Positions 24,927-34,361 of a stretch of 64,000 nt of DNA are shown here, one piece after another (position 1 is the stretch's first letter; the number at the start of each line of letters is the position of its first letter). This stretch comes from Deferrisoma camini S3R1 (GTDB lineage: Bacteria; Desulfobacterota; Deferrisomatia; Deferrisomatales; Deferrisomataceae). The DNA is taken from contig NZ_JAFN01000001.1 in assembly GCF_000526155.1 (NCBI RefSeq), forward strand, positions 3,350,264-3,414,263. Reading direction: 5' to 3'. The notes beneath the pieces were generated by a model that had not been told where the DNA came from, made no database searches, and saw only the letters and a program-made list of their open reading frames with translations. Made by a program: the position numbers and the translations under genes.

Positions 24927-26840
24927 ATGGGTCTGAAAAAGCACGCCACACCGCGTTCCGACACAGCGTCCAAACCGACATCGTCCCCGGCTGCCAAGCG
25001 GGAGGCAGAGGAGCGGCGGCGCCGGGCGCGCACCCTGGCCAAGCAGCAGCAGGCGGCGGAACGAATCTCGTCGGCGTCCACACAGCTCGCGAGTGCGATC
25101 GCCGAGGCGGTGGCCGCCCAAGAAGAGCTGAACCGGTCGATGGAACAGATCGCGGGGGGCGCCGAAGAGGCCGCAGGGGCTTGCCAGGAGAGCCTCGCGG
25201 CCATGAACCAGGTGGCCGGCCGCCTGAAACAGCAGGGCGAGGTGGCGGAGCTGTCCCGAAAAAAGAGCACGGAGCTCCAGGAGCTTTTGGACCGGGTGGG
25301 GGCAGAGGTCACCACCCTGGTGGAGAACGTGAAGGCCGGGGCCAAACGTCAGATGGCCTCGGTGGAGCGGATGGGCGAGCTCGAGAAACAGGCCGAGCGC
25401 ATCACCGAGGCGGTGAAGGCGGTCATGCGCATCGCGGATCAGACCAACCTGCTCGCCCTGAACGCGGCCATCGAGGCGGCCCGGGCCGGTAAGCACGGAA
25501 AGGGGTTCGCCGTGGTGGCCGACACCGTGCGGGGGCTTGCGGAGACCTCCGCCAAGAACGCGGCCGACATCGCAGACCTCATCGAGAAGGTCCAGGCGAA
25601 CACCCGGACCGTGTCCGAGGGGGTCAGGGCCGCGGCCGAGACCGCTCGAGCCGAGGTGGAAAAGGGCGGTGCCGTGACCGAGCAGCTCTCTAAAATCAAG
25701 GCGGACATGGAGGGGATTCGCGCCGGCGCCGATGAGATCGCCCAGGCCGCTGCCGAGGCGGCCACGGCCGGGGTGCAGGCCCAGAAGGGAACCGAGCAGA
25801 TCGCTGCCGCGGCCGAGGAGCAGTCCTCGGCATGCCAGGAATGCCTGAAGAGCCTGGATCAGCAGGCCCAGGCCCTGAGCGAGAGCGAGAAGGCGGCCCA
25901 GGAGCTCGAGGAGCTGGCAGAAGAGCTCAAGAACAGCACCGACATCGCCAAGAGTGCCGAGGAGGTGGCCGCGGCGGCCGAGGAGCTGTCGGCTGCGGTG
26001 GAGGAGATCAACCGGGCCTCGGATGAGATCCTGACCGCGATCGAGCAGATCAACCGGGGCGCCGAGCAGCAGGCTTCGGCTGCGGAAGAGGCCGTGGCCG
26101 GGATCACCCAGATCGAGAAGAGCACGGATCTTGCGGAGGCCAAGGCCCGACAGACCGTGGCCACCTGCGAATCCGTCGCCGAGCTCGTGGCCGAGAACAA
26201 GGCGAGCGTCGAGGAGATGATCCAGGGGATCCGCGAATCCGCAGAGACCGGCCGCAGAAACCTTGCCGCGGTCCGGGAGCTGGAGGTGCTGAGCCGGCGG
26301 ATCGACAAGATCGTGGACGGCATCGCGACGGTGGCGATCCAAACGAGCATGCTGGCCGTCACCGGAGCGGTGGAGGCTGCGCGGGCCGGTGAGTTCGGAA
26401 AAGGGTTCGCTGTGGTTTCCACCGACATCCAGAACCTGGCCAGCGATGCAGCCGAGAACGCCGAGCAGATCAAGGACCAGGTGAAGGCCATCCAGGATCT
26501 GGTGACTGTGGTGAGGGCCGAGCTGAACCAGATCGCCGACGTCGCCCTGGCCGAGGCCGACAAGGCCCAGGCGGTGAGCGAGAACCTCGTGGTCGTGGAG
26601 GCGGAGACCGACCAGGTTCTCAAGGGAAACCGGCAGGTGCTCGACGGCGCGGCCGAGATCGCCACGGCGGTCTCCCAGGCGAAGAAAGGGATGGAGCAGA
26701 TCAGTGCGGCAGCGGAGCAGGCCAGCCAGGCCACCGGCCAAGCTGCGGCTGCCGCCCGCCAGCTGTCCCAGGGCGCCGAGGAGCTCTCGGCAGCGATCGA
26801 GGAGATCGCCTCGACCGCGGACGAGCTCCAGACCGCCTGA
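24927..26840 (+). CDS. Soluble chemoreceptor with two tandem signalling hairpins
   Basis: 637 residues from the ATG at 24927 with AAAGGAG upstream. There is no membrane span, no periplasmic domain and no ligand domain. It is nearly all heptad coiled coil. A canonical hairpin tip is at about 168-205 ([19 protein letters not shown] then [16 protein letters not shown]). A second, degenerate tip about 300 residues later ([19 protein letters not shown] then [15 protein letters not shown]) shows an internal duplication. Methylation-type Glu/Gln pairs flank both tips, such as [12 protein letters not shown] and [12 protein letters not shown]. It would form cytoplasmic arrays with CheA and CheW. The second tip has lost the conserved LLALNA core, so it may bind a different CheW domain. 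Confidence 0.9.
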   Translation: MGLKKHATPRSDTASKPTSSPAAKREAEERRRRARTLAKQQQAAERISSASTQLASAIAEAVAAQEELNRSMEQIAGGAEEAAGACQESLAAMNQVAGRLKQQGEVAELSRKKSTELQELLDRVGAEVTTLVENVKAGAKRQMASVERMGELEKQAERITEAVKAVMRIADQTNLLALNAAIEAARAGKHGKGFAVVADTVRGLAETSAKNAADIADLIEKVQANTRTVSEGVRAAAETARAEVEKGGAVTEQLSKIKADMEGIRAGADEIAQAAAEAATAGVQAQKGTEQIAAAAEEQSSACQECLKSLDQQAQALSESEKAAQELEELAEELKNSTDIAKSAEEVAAAAEELSAAVEEINRASDEILTAIEQINRGAEQQASAAEEAVAGITQIEKSTDLAEAKARQTVATCESVAELVAENKASVEEMIQGIRESAETGRRNLAAVRELEVLSRRIDKIVDGIATVAIQTSMLAVTGAVEAARAGEFGKGFAVVSTDIQNLASDAAENAEQIKDQVKAIQDLVTVVRAELNQIADVALAEADKAQAVSENLVVVEAETDQVLKGNRQVLDGAAEIATAVSQAKKGMEQISAAAEQASQATGQAAAAARQLSQGAEELSAAIEEIASTADELQTA

Positions 26841-26885
26841 TCGGACGGATCCACACGACACTCCACGGCATGGCGGAGGCAACCG

Positions 26886-28487
26886 ATGGAACCAGCGGCA
26901 CGCATGCCCACCGGAGAGGGCCTGGGGGACTCGTTGGGCGAGGCGCAAGACCCCTCGTGCGATGACGGAGCCGTCCGGCAGTACGTGACCTGTCTCCTGG
27001 GGGAGGAGCGCTTCGCCTTCCCGATGGAGTCGGTGCTGGAGATCGTGCGTCTTCCGGAGACGGTGAGGGTCCCCCTTGCTCCCCCCAGCCTGAAGGGGCT
27101 CGCGAATCTACGGGGAACCGTGCTGCCCGTGGTGGACCTGCGGGGGCTTCTGGGCCTTCCCGGGGTGGAGCCCACCGACGCAACCCGGGTGGTGGTGATC
27201 GACTGCTCCCGGCCGGCCGGGTTGGTGGTGGACCGGGTCGAGCGGGTGCTGAGCGTGGAGGGGGATAGGGTCGAGCCCGCCACCGATGTGTCTGTGACGG
27301 TGGACTCAGCGCTGTTGGCCGGGGTGATCCGGTCTGAGGAAGACGGAGCCCTGATCCAGCTTCTGGACGGCCGCGCCCTCGTGGGGAGGGAGTTCGAGGC
27401 GTTTTGCGGGCCTTGCGACGGCGGCCTTCAGCCGGCGGCGACGGCGGCCTCGGCGCGGCCTGCCGGAACGGCCGAGGAGCCCGAAGACGACGGTTGGCAG
27501 TTGGTGAGCTTCGAGGTGGACGCCGAGGAGTACGCCTTCGATATCGCCGAGGTCCGGGAGATCGTCCGGGTGCCGGACGAGATCAGCCGGGTGCCCGGAG
27601 CCGGGGAGCACGTGCTCGGAATCATAGACCTCAGGGGGAGGGTGCTGCCGCTGGTGAGCCTGCGGCGCCTGTTCGGCTTGGCCGACGCGCCGGTGGAGGA
27701 GCACAACCGGATCTTGGTTGTGGGACTCGCCGAGGGAGATCGGCAGGTCACGGTAGGGATGGTGGTGGACCGGGTCCACGAGGTGTTCCAGGTCGGCGCG
27801 GATGCCCTGGATGAGGTGCCGGAGCTGTTGGCGAAGCAGGGCGTGGAGGGCGTCCAGGCCTTGTGCCGGTTGGAGGGAGGGAGGCGGCTCGTCTCGCTGT
27901 TGAGCGCGGAAGCGTTGTTCCAGCATCCGGCGGTGAAAGAAGCGGTGGAGACCCACGGGGAGGATGCGATGCAGACGGAAGAACGAGGGAGCGCCTCGGG
28001 GGCGGAGGAGAAGGAAGAACTTCAGTTCGTGGTGTTCCAACTCGCGGGTCAGGAATACGGGGTGGGCATCGAGTGGGTCCAGGAGATCATCTGGGTGCCG
28101 GATCAGATGAGCCACGTGCCGAAGGCGCCCGAGTTCATCGAGGGAATGGTGAACCTTCGCGGGACGGTTCTGCCGGTGGTGGACATGCGCGCCCGTTTCG
28201 GGCTCGAGCGGATGGAACGAAACGACCGGCAGCGGATCCTGGTGCTGAACCTCGACGGCACGCGCACCGGTTTCGTGGTGGACGCCATGAGCGAGGTGCT
28301 GCGGGTGCCCGCCCGGGCCGTGGAGGAGGCTCCCCGGCTGTCGGAGGACCAGGCGCGCATCATGGGCCGGGTGGTGAACCTGAAGGAACAGGGCCGGATG
28401 ATCCAGGTGATCGAAGCGCGCGAGCTGTTGGAGGCCGACGAGCGAGAGGCCGTGGCCCGGGCGGCCTCCGAAGAGGCCGCCGCGTAA
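26886..28487 (+). CDS. cheW: Triple CheW-domain coupling protein
   Basis: 533 residues with GGAGG seven bases before the ATG. Three complete CheW domains lie in tandem at about 30-165, 204-345 and 378-520. Each has the pattern of a first strand (VTCLLGEERFAFPM / VSFEVDAEEYAFDI / VVFQLAGQEYGVGI), a GxxNLRG or IDLRG turn (LANLRGTVLPVVDLR / GIIDLRGRVLPLVSLR / GMVNLRGTVLPVVDMR) and a VVDRV or VVDAM strand. The linkers are Ala/Glu-rich. Ordinary CheW has a single domain of about 150 residues, so this one could bridge several receptor tips. It follows the tandem receptor by 45 bases. Confidence 0.93.
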   Translation: MEPAARMPTGEGLGDSLGEAQDPSCDDGAVRQYVTCLLGEERFAFPMESVLEIVRLPETVRVPLAPPSLKGLANLRGTVLPVVDLRGLLGLPGVEPTDATRVVVIDCSRPAGLVVDRVERVLSVEGDRVEPATDVSVTVDSALLAGVIRSEEDGALIQLLDGRALVGREFEAFCGPCDGGLQPAATAASARPAGTAEEPEDDGWQLVSFEVDAEEYAFDIAEVREIVRVPDEISRVPGAGEHVLGIIDLRGRVLPLVSLRRLFGLADAPVEEHNRILVVGLAEGDRQVTVGMVVDRVHEVFQVGADALDEVPELLAKQGVEGVQALCRLEGGRRLVSLLSAEALFQHPAVKEAVETHGEDAMQTEERGSASGAEEKEELQFVVFQLAGQEYGVGIEWVQEIIWVPDQMSHVPKAPEFIEGMVNLRGTVLPVVDMRARFGLERMERNDRQRILVLNLDGTRTGFVVDAMSEVLRVPARAVEEAPRLSEDQARIMGRVVNLKEQGRMIQVIEARELLEADEREAVARAASEEAAA

Positions 28488-28520
28488 CCCGGTTCGAGCC
28501 GATCCATGGGAGTTGGGAGC

Positions 28521-29654
28521 GTGAAGCACAAGATCTTGGTGGTCGACGACTCCGCATTGATGCGCAAGTACCTGCGCCAGATGCTGGAGACCCAGGACGA
28601 CTTCGAGGTCCACACGGCAAGGGATGGGGAGGACGCGCTGCGTCAGATCCGGGAACTCGACCCGGACGTGGTGACCCTGGACATCAATATGCCGGTGATG
28701 GACGGGCTGACCTGCCTCAGCCACATCATGACCGAGTTCCCCCGGCCGGTGGTGATGGTGTCGTCCCTTACCGAGAAGGGAGCTCTGGCCACGTTCGAGG
28801 CCCTGGAGCTGGGGGCCGTGGACTACCTGCCCAAGCCGGACGGTACGGTCTCGCTTCGCATCAAGGATCTGACGGACGAATTGGTCGCCAAGGTGAGGGC
28901 GGCGCTGCGGGCCAAACGGCGTCCCCGCCGCAAGACCAGGGCGCGGGAGGAGGGGCTTCCGAAGCGTTCGGTTGGGGGACGAGCCTCACCCAAAAGTTCC
29001 ACCAGGCCCTCGACGGCCAGCCCGGCGGAGTGGGCGGCAGCGGAGGAGGGCGTCGTGTTGATCGGGGTCTCCACCGGCGGACCGCGCACGCTGGAGGAGA
29101 TCCTGCCGGAGCTCCCTGCTGATTTCCCCTTGCCAGTATTGGTAGCCCAGCACATGCCCGGCAAGTTCACCCGGGTGTTTGCCGAGCGCTTGAACCGGCA
29201 GTGTGCGCTGCGGGTGGCCGAGGTGGGGGGGCCGACCCCCCTGGAGCCGGGGACGGCGTGGATCGCTCGGGGGGACGCCGACGTGGTGGTGAGCCGCCGG
29301 AAGGGCCGCCTGGTGGCCCTGAGCGTTCCGGCGGACGAGCGTTTTTTGTGGCATCCCAGTGTGGAGCGAATGGTGCGTTCCGCTTTGGACCACGTTCCGC
29401 CGGAGCGCCTGATCGCGGTGGAGCTGACCGGCATGGGCAACGACGGCGCCGAGGCCATGGCCGAGGTGCACCGTCGGGGAGGGCGGACCGTGGCCGAGTC
29501 GGAGGAGACGGCGGTGGTTTTCGGGATGCCCCGGGAGCTGATCGAGCTGGGCGGCGCCAGCGCGGTGCTGCCGGCCGACCAGATCGCCGAGCAGCTCGTG
29601 GAGTGGGCTCTCGGACAGTCTCCGGCCGAAGGCCGCGGCGCCGCTCGCGCCTGA
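28521..29654 (+). CDS. cheB: Chemotaxis response regulator protein-glutamate methylesterase
   Basis: 377 residues if translation begins at the GTG at 28521, which has GGGAG eight bases upstream; an ATG at 28506 is in frame but has no ribosome site. Residues 3-120 are the receiver (ILVVDDSALMRKYLRQML, Asp54 in VTLDINMPVMDG). A basic Ser-rich linker leads to the methylesterase domain with Ser in GVSTGGP, His in VAQHMPGKFT and Asp in TGMGNDGAEAM, the full catalytic triad. It removes methyl groups from receptor glutamates when phosphorylated by CheA. Confidence 0.95.
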   Translation: MKHKILVVDDSALMRKYLRQMLETQDDFEVHTARDGEDALRQIRELDPDVVTLDINMPVMDGLTCLSHIMTEFPRPVVMVSSLTEKGALATFEALELGAVDYLPKPDGTVSLRIKDLTDELVAKVRAALRAKRRPRRKTRAREEGLPKRSVGGRASPKSSTRPSTASPAEWAAAEEGVVLIGVSTGGPRTLEEILPELPADFPLPVLVAQHMPGKFTRVFAERLNRQCALRVAEVGGPTPLEPGTAWIARGDADVVVSRRKGRLVALSVPADERFLWHPSVERMVRSALDHVPPERLIAVELTGMGNDGAEAMAEVHRRGGRTVAESEETAVVFGMPRELIELGGASAVLPADQIAEQLVEWALGQSPAEGRGAARA

Positions 29655-29670
29655 CCGAAGGGGGAACGCC

Positions 29671-30303
29671 ATGGCGCTCGTCAAGCGTACCGAAGATCGG
29701 ACGGCTCCGTCCAAGCCCCACATCCGTAAGTACGACAGGGACCTACAGGGGCTCTTGGCACAGCTCCAGGACGAGCAGGTCAAGGCGCGAAGGTGGGCCG
29801 CGCGAGACCTGGCTGCCCACCCGGAAGCGGTGAGCGCCCTCTGTGACCGGCTCCAAGCAGAGCCGGACCCGACGGTGCGAGAGGCGATCTTCGGAAGCCT
29901 GCTGACGATCGGAACCGATGCGGTGGCCGAGGGGTTGATCCCGTTGCTCCGGAGCGAGGACGCAGGGCTTCGCAACGGCGCGGTGGAGATCCTGCGGCAG
30001 CTTCCGGACGCGGTGGGCCATCGCATAGCCGCCCTGCTGGCGGACCCGGATCCGGACGTGCGGATCTTCGCCGTGGACATCCTCCGGGACCTGGCCCACC
30101 CGGAAGCCCCGGGGTGGCTGCTCGCGGTGGTGGAGACCGACGAGCACGTCAACGTGGTCACCACGGCGATCGACCGCTTGGCCGAGGTGGGGACCCCCGA
30201 CATGGCCCCGGCGATCCAGGGGGTCAAGGACCGGTTCCCCGGTGAGCCCTTTGTCGGGTTCGCCGTGGACACCGCCCTGAAACGTATCCTGGGAGAGGGG
30301 TGA
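29671..30303 (+). CDS. HEAT-repeat protein of the chemosensory cluster
   Basis: 210 residues, AAGGGGG ribosome site. After a charged N-terminal 35 residues it consists of HEAT/PBS-lyase-like helical pairs (VKARRWAARDLAAHPEAVSA, PTVREAIFGSLLTIGTDAVA, AGLRNGAVEILRQLPDAVG, PDVRIFAVDILRDLAHPEA). Such repeats bind proteins. It lies between cheB and cheR with three bases to cheR, so a role as scaffold or adaptor of the array is likely, but no partner is known from sequence. Confidence 0.8.
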   Translation: MALVKRTEDRTAPSKPHIRKYDRDLQGLLAQLQDEQVKARRWAARDLAAHPEAVSALCDRLQAEPDPTVREAIFGSLLTIGTDAVAEGLIPLLRSEDAGLRNGAVEILRQLPDAVGHRIAALLADPDPDVRIFAVDILRDLAHPEAPGWLLAVVETDEHVNVVTTAIDRLAEVGTPDMAPAIQGVKDRFPGEPFVGFAVDTALKRILGEG

Positions 30304-30306
30304 CCC

Positions 30307-31173
30307 ATGGGGCACAGCGGGGTGGCACGCGAGTCGGCATCCGACGTCCGCATCACGGACGCGGAGTTCGAGCGGTTCCGGGACTACTTCTACCGCAAGA
30401 CCGGAATCCGCTTCGAGGACTCCAAGCGCTACTTCGTGGACAAGCGCCTGATCCAGCGGATGCGCCAGACGGGCCACGAGAGCTTCCGGGAGTACTTCGC
30501 GTTCATGCGGTTCCAGGCCTCGGGCGAGGAGTTCCAGGAGCTGGTGAACCTCATGACCGTCAATGAGACGTACTTCTTCCGGGAGGAGTACCAGCTCAAG
30601 TGCATGGTCAACGCGCTCCTGGCCGAGGTGCTCCACCACAAACGCACCGGGGAGACCGTGAGAATCTGGTCCGTGCCGTGCTCCACGGGGGAGGAGCCCT
30701 ACTCGATCGCTCTGTATCTGCTGGAGTTCTGGGACCGGATCGACGAGGTGGACGTGGAGATCGTGGCATCCGACATCGACACCCAGGCCTTGGAGAAGGC
30801 CCGGGCGGGGGTGTTCTCCCGGCGGTCGGTGAGCCACCTGCCCCGCTGGATCCTGGAGAAGTACTTCGAACCCCTGGCCGGCGGGTACCACCGGCTATGC
30901 GACGACCTGCGGGCCAGCGTGGATTTCCGCCGGGTCAACCTCTGCGATCCCAAAGACACCCGGGGAATGCGGGACTTCGACATCATCTTCTGTCGGAACC
31001 TGCTGATCTATTTCGACGATGCGTCCCAGCGGCGGGCCGCGGAGACCCTGTACGACGCGTTGAACCCGGGAGGGTTCGTGCTCCTGGGGCACTCGGAGTC
31101 CATGAGCCGGATCACCTCGCTGTTCAAGGTGCGCCGGTTCGAGGACGCGATCGTCTATCAGAAGCCCCTCTAG
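30307..31173 (+). CDS. cheR: Chemotaxis protein-glutamate methyltransferase
   Basis: 288 residues. The N-terminal helical domain (FERFRDYFYRKTGIRFEDSK) is followed by the SAM-binding domain with NETYFFREEYQ, WSVPCSTGEEPYSIAL, ASDIDTQALEKARAGVFSRR, FDIIFCRNLLIYFD and LLGHSES, all typical of CheR. It methylates receptor glutamates with S-adenosylmethionine. No TPR extension and no pentapeptide-binding feature is obvious. The soluble tandem receptor is the likely substrate. Confidence 0.95.
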   Translation: MGHSGVARESASDVRITDAEFERFRDYFYRKTGIRFEDSKRYFVDKRLIQRMRQTGHESFREYFAFMRFQASGEEFQELVNLMTVNETYFFREEYQLKCMVNALLAEVLHHKRTGETVRIWSVPCSTGEEPYSIALYLLEFWDRIDEVDVEIVASDIDTQALEKARAGVFSRRSVSHLPRWILEKYFEPLAGGYHRLCDDLRASVDFRRVNLCDPKDTRGMRDFDIIFCRNLLIYFDDASQRRAAETLYDALNPGGFVLLGHSESMSRITSLFKVRRFEDAIVYQKPL

Positions 31174-31201
31174 CGCTACGGCCGGAACGGAAGGATCGGG
31201 C

Positions 31202-31579
31202 ATGAGACGAGCACTGATCGTGGACGATGCCGTCACGGTTCGCATGTACCACCGCCAGATCCTGGAGGGGGCCGGGTTCGAGGTGGACGAGGCCGAGAAC
31301 GGTGTGGAGGCCTTGGAGAAGGCGTTGGTGACCTCCTACGACCTGCTGCTGGTGGACGTGAACATGCCCAAGATGGACGGGTACACGTTTCTGAAGGAGG
31401 TCCGGGGCACCCCCGAGCTCCGGGCGGTCCCGGCGATCATGATCAGCACGGAGGCCGAGCGGCGGGACAAGGAACAGGCGTATCGGGCCGGGGCCAACCT
31501 GTACCTGGTCAAGCCGGTCCGGCCCGAAGCCCTAGCGTTACGGGCCACCCTGATGACGGCCCGGGGAGGGAGCCGATGA
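31202..31579 (+). CDS. cheY: CheY-like response regulator (first copy)
   Basis: 125 residues. All receiver residues are present: IVDDAVTVRMYHRQIL, Asp in LLLVDVNMPKMDGYTFLKE, Ser/Thr in IMISTEAERRDK, Lys in YLVKPVRPEAL. Its stop overlaps the cheA ATG by four bases, so CheA is the obvious phosphodonor. It may act as the output or as a phosphate sink; a second CheY is found downstream of cheA. Confidence 0.93.
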   Translation: MRRALIVDDAVTVRMYHRQILEGAGFEVDEAENGVEALEKALVTSYDLLLVDVNMPKMDGYTFLKEVRGTPELRAVPAIMISTEAERRDKEQAYRAGANLYLVKPVRPEALALRATLMTARGGSR

Positions 31580-34029
31580 ACCCGCTGCTGGCCGAGTTCA
31601 TCACCGAGACCCGGGATCTCCTGGAACAGGCGAGCCAGGGGTTTCTCGCCCTGGAAAAGGCTCCCGGCGACCCTGAGACCCTCAACGGGCTGTTCCGGGC
31701 CATGCACACCATCAAGGGGTCGTCGGGGTTCTTCGAGATCGGGCCGCTGACGCGCCTCGTGCACGCCGCCGAGGACGTACTGGACGCCGTTCGGCAGGGG
31801 GAACTCGACCTCACGCCGGACCGGGTGGACCTGTTCTTCGAGGTGCTGGATCGGGTCGGTGAGTGGGTGGACAGCCTGGAGGCCGAGGAGCGGCTCCCCC
31901 CGGAGGCCGAGGATGTGAGCAACGGCCTCGCAGGGCGCCTGAGGGGACTGTTGTCCGAAGCAACGGACGAAGAGCCCTCGGGGGCCGGCGATGCCGTGGC
32001 GGAAGAGGGGGACGCCGAAGACGAGAGGTCTGCATGCGAAAAGGTGGGAACGGCTCCCTCATGGATCCTGGAGGTCCCCGACGACATACGGCGAGAGCTG
32101 TACCAGATCAGCATCGAGGGCGGGCCGGGCGCGGTGGCCGTGACCTACACCCCGGACGAGCAGTGCTTTTTCGCCGGAGACGATCCGTTTCACACGGCCC
32201 GCCAGACCCCGGGCCTCCGCTGGGGGCGGGTGCAGACCCGGGAGCCGTGGCCTCCACCCGAGGAGCTCGACCCGTACCGCTGCGTGCTCCGGTTCCGCCT
32301 GGTGGCGGCCGCCCCGGTGGAGGAGGTGCGGGAGTGGTTCCGGTACGTGATGGACCAGGTGGAGCTCTACGAGGTCGCCCCAGAGGACTGGGGGGTCCCG
32401 GCCGGCGGGCCGGAGGAGGGGGGCTCCGGGCCGACAGCGAACGACGAAAAGGGTACCCGGTCCCCGGGAGGGAGTGAGCCGGGCGGGCCGGAGGACGAGC
32501 CCCTTGCCGCGGCGGTGGAGATCCTGCGGGCCCAGACCGAGCTTCTGGCCGCCCCGTGGGACCCGGACATCCGTTTGGGGGTGCTGGAGTCGGTCGCCGG
32601 GGTGCTGGGGTCGGTCTTGACGGAGTTGGGGGATGCGGCCGGCGAGGAGCGCGTTGCCGAGGCCTTGGAGACGGCCCGGGCCCAGGGGAGCGGGGAGCCG
32701 CTGAGGGCCTTGGCTCTGGATGTCCTTTCCCGCCTTTTGGGGGCGGAGAAGATGCAGCAGGAAGGGGCGGGGGTGGAGCCGGCTCCCCAAGCAGATGGGC
32801 CGGCCCCGGAGCGGTCGCCCCAGGAGAACGGAACGGCCTCGGGCCAGAAGATCCGGGTTCTCAAGGTGGACCAGGCCCGGATCGACGCCTTGATGGACCT
32901 GGTGGGGGAGCTGGTTGTGGCCAAAAACGCCCTGCCGTTCCTGGCCCGAAAGGCGGAAGAGGTGTTCAAGGTCCGGGATCTGGCCCGGGAGATCAAGAAC
33001 CAACACGCCGTCATCAACCGGATCGCGGAAGAGCTGCAAGGCGCCGTGATGCAGGTCCGGATGGTGCCGGTGTCCCACGCGTTCCAGCGCTTCCCCCGGC
33101 TGGTCCGCGACTTGTCTCGCAAGTTGGGCAAGAAGGTGCGGCTGGTCATGGAAGGGGAGGAGACCGAGGCGGACAAGAACGTGGTGGAGGACCTGGCCGA
33201 GCCCCTGGTCCATTTGGTCCGGAACAGCATCGACCACGGGATCGAGACTCCGGAGGAGCGGGAGGCTGCGGGCAAGCCGCCCGAAGGGGAGATTCGGCTG
33301 CGGGCGGTGCAGTTCGACGACCAGGTGTGGATCGAGGTGATCGACGACGGCCGGGGCATGGACCCGGAGGTCCTCAAGCGCAAGGCCTACGAGAAGGGCA
33401 TCCTGAGCGAGGAGCGGCTGGAGACGATCACGGACGACGAGGCGCTCCACCTGATCTTTGCGCCGGGGTTCAGCACCGCCGAGCAGGTGTCGGACGTGTC
33501 GGGCCGGGGCGTCGGCATGGACGCCGTGCGGGCCATGGTGGACCGGGTCGGGGGATCGGTATCCGTGCAGAGCACGCTGGGTCGGGGGACCCTCATCCGA
33601 TTGTCCTTGCCCCTGTCCATGGCCGTGACCCGGGTGATGATCGTGGAGGTGGGGGGCGAGACCCTGGGCGTTCCCATCGAGAACATCGTCGAGACGGTGC
33701 GGGTCCCCACGGACGAGATCCACCGGATCAAGCGCCACGAGGCGGTGGTGCTGCGGGACCGCCTGGTTCCCCTGTGCCGGCTGGGCCGGGTCCTCGATCT
33801 CGGGGGCGACGAGGCCGGGCCGGGCGAGGAAGAGGCCGTTCTCGTGGTGTCGATCGACGGAAGGGAGCTCGGGCTGGTGGTGGACCGGTTCCACGAAGGG
33901 GTGGACATCATCCTGAAACCCCTCGAGGGGATCATGGCGGGGTTTCGGCTCTACGCCGGCACGGCGCTCCTCGGCGACGGTCGGGTGCTCCTGGTGCTGA
34001 ATCTGAGGGAGTTGGTGGCATGCCTGTGA
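31576..34029 (+). CDS. cheA: Chemotaxis histidine kinase CheA
   Basis: 817 residues. P1 HPt domain with His44 in RAMHTIKGSSGFFEI. At about 165-270 in place of a normal P2 lies an unusual domain (VPDDIRRELYQISIEGGPG ... CVLRFRLVAAAPVEEVREWF), followed by acidic linkers. The dimerisation helices precede KNQHAVINRIAEELQ. The kinase core has VHLVRNSIDHGIETPEER, DDGRGMDPEVL and GRGVGMDAVRAMV. The CheW-like P5 domain is at the C-terminus (GGETLGVPIENIVETVRVP). It autophosphorylates under receptor control and feeds CheY and CheB. Its last ten bases overlap a small STAS-like gene. Confidence 0.95.
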   Translation: MNPLLAEFITETRDLLEQASQGFLALEKAPGDPETLNGLFRAMHTIKGSSGFFEIGPLTRLVHAAEDVLDAVRQGELDLTPDRVDLFFEVLDRVGEWVDSLEAEERLPPEAEDVSNGLAGRLRGLLSEATDEEPSGAGDAVAEEGDAEDERSACEKVGTAPSWILEVPDDIRRELYQISIEGGPGAVAVTYTPDEQCFFAGDDPFHTARQTPGLRWGRVQTREPWPPPEELDPYRCVLRFRLVAAAPVEEVREWFRYVMDQVELYEVAPEDWGVPAGGPEEGGSGPTANDEKGTRSPGGSEPGGPEDEPLAAAVEILRAQTELLAAPWDPDIRLGVLESVAGVLGSVLTELGDAAGEERVAEALETARAQGSGEPLRALALDVLSRLLGAEKMQQEGAGVEPAPQADGPAPERSPQENGTASGQKIRVLKVDQARIDALMDLVGELVVAKNALPFLARKAEEVFKVRDLAREIKNQHAVINRIAEELQGAVMQVRMVPVSHAFQRFPRLVRDLSRKLGKKVRLVMEGEETEADKNVVEDLAEPLVHLVRNSIDHGIETPEEREAAGKPPEGEIRLRAVQFDDQVWIEVIDDGRGMDPEVLKRKAYEKGILSEERLETITDDEALHLIFAPGFSTAEQVSDVSGRGVGMDAVRAMVDRVGGSVSVQSTLGRGTLIRLSLPLSMAVTRVMIVEVGGETLGVPIENIVETVRVPTDEIHRIKRHEAVVLRDRLVPLCRLGRVLDLGGDEAGPGEEEAVLVVSIDGRELGLVVDRFHEGVDIILKPLEGIMAGFRLYAGTALLGDGRVLLVLNLRELVACL

Positions 34030-34277
34030 CGTACAAGAAGACCGTAGCGGTCCTTGAGGGGGTGTGCACGGTGGAGGAAGCCGAGTCGCTCCTGGGATGG
34101 CTCCAGGAGCACCCGAAGGGCAAGGTGAACCTGAAGAAATGCGAGCACCTGCACGCCGCGGTGCTCCAGGTGCTCATGGCTGCGGGACCGGATGTGTCGG
34201 TCTGGCCGGAGGACCCGGGTTTGCAGGGATGGATCGAGACGGCCCTGGCAGGGAGGGGCGCCCAGGCGAGAAAGTAG
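34020..34277 (+). CDS. Small STAS-like protein coupled to cheA
   Basis: 85 residues: the ATG at 34020 lies inside the end of cheA in another frame (ten-base overlap) and the stop is at 34277. The sequence [20 protein letters not shown], then [20 protein letters not shown], has the beta-alpha pattern of a STAS domain (as in anti-sigma antagonists), with [12 protein letters not shown] in the place of the usual DLSxVxxIDSSG loop. No phosphorylatable Ser is seen at the exact site; a Cys and His are there instead. Such proteins bind partner kinases or arrays. The overlap indicates a fixed ratio to CheA. Easy to miss because it lies within a longer out-of-frame stretch. Confidence 0.75.
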   Translation: MPVTYKKTVAVLEGVCTVEEAESLLGWLQEHPKGKVNLKKCEHLHAAVLQVLMAAGPDVSVWPEDPGLQGWIETALAGRGAQARK

Positions 34278-34361
34278 GCGCACTTCGTCAGCGGGCGGGG
34301 CACGGGGCCCGTTGCTGGAGGCCGTCGTCCACGGAACTCCGGAGGAGGGAGGGAAGAGATC

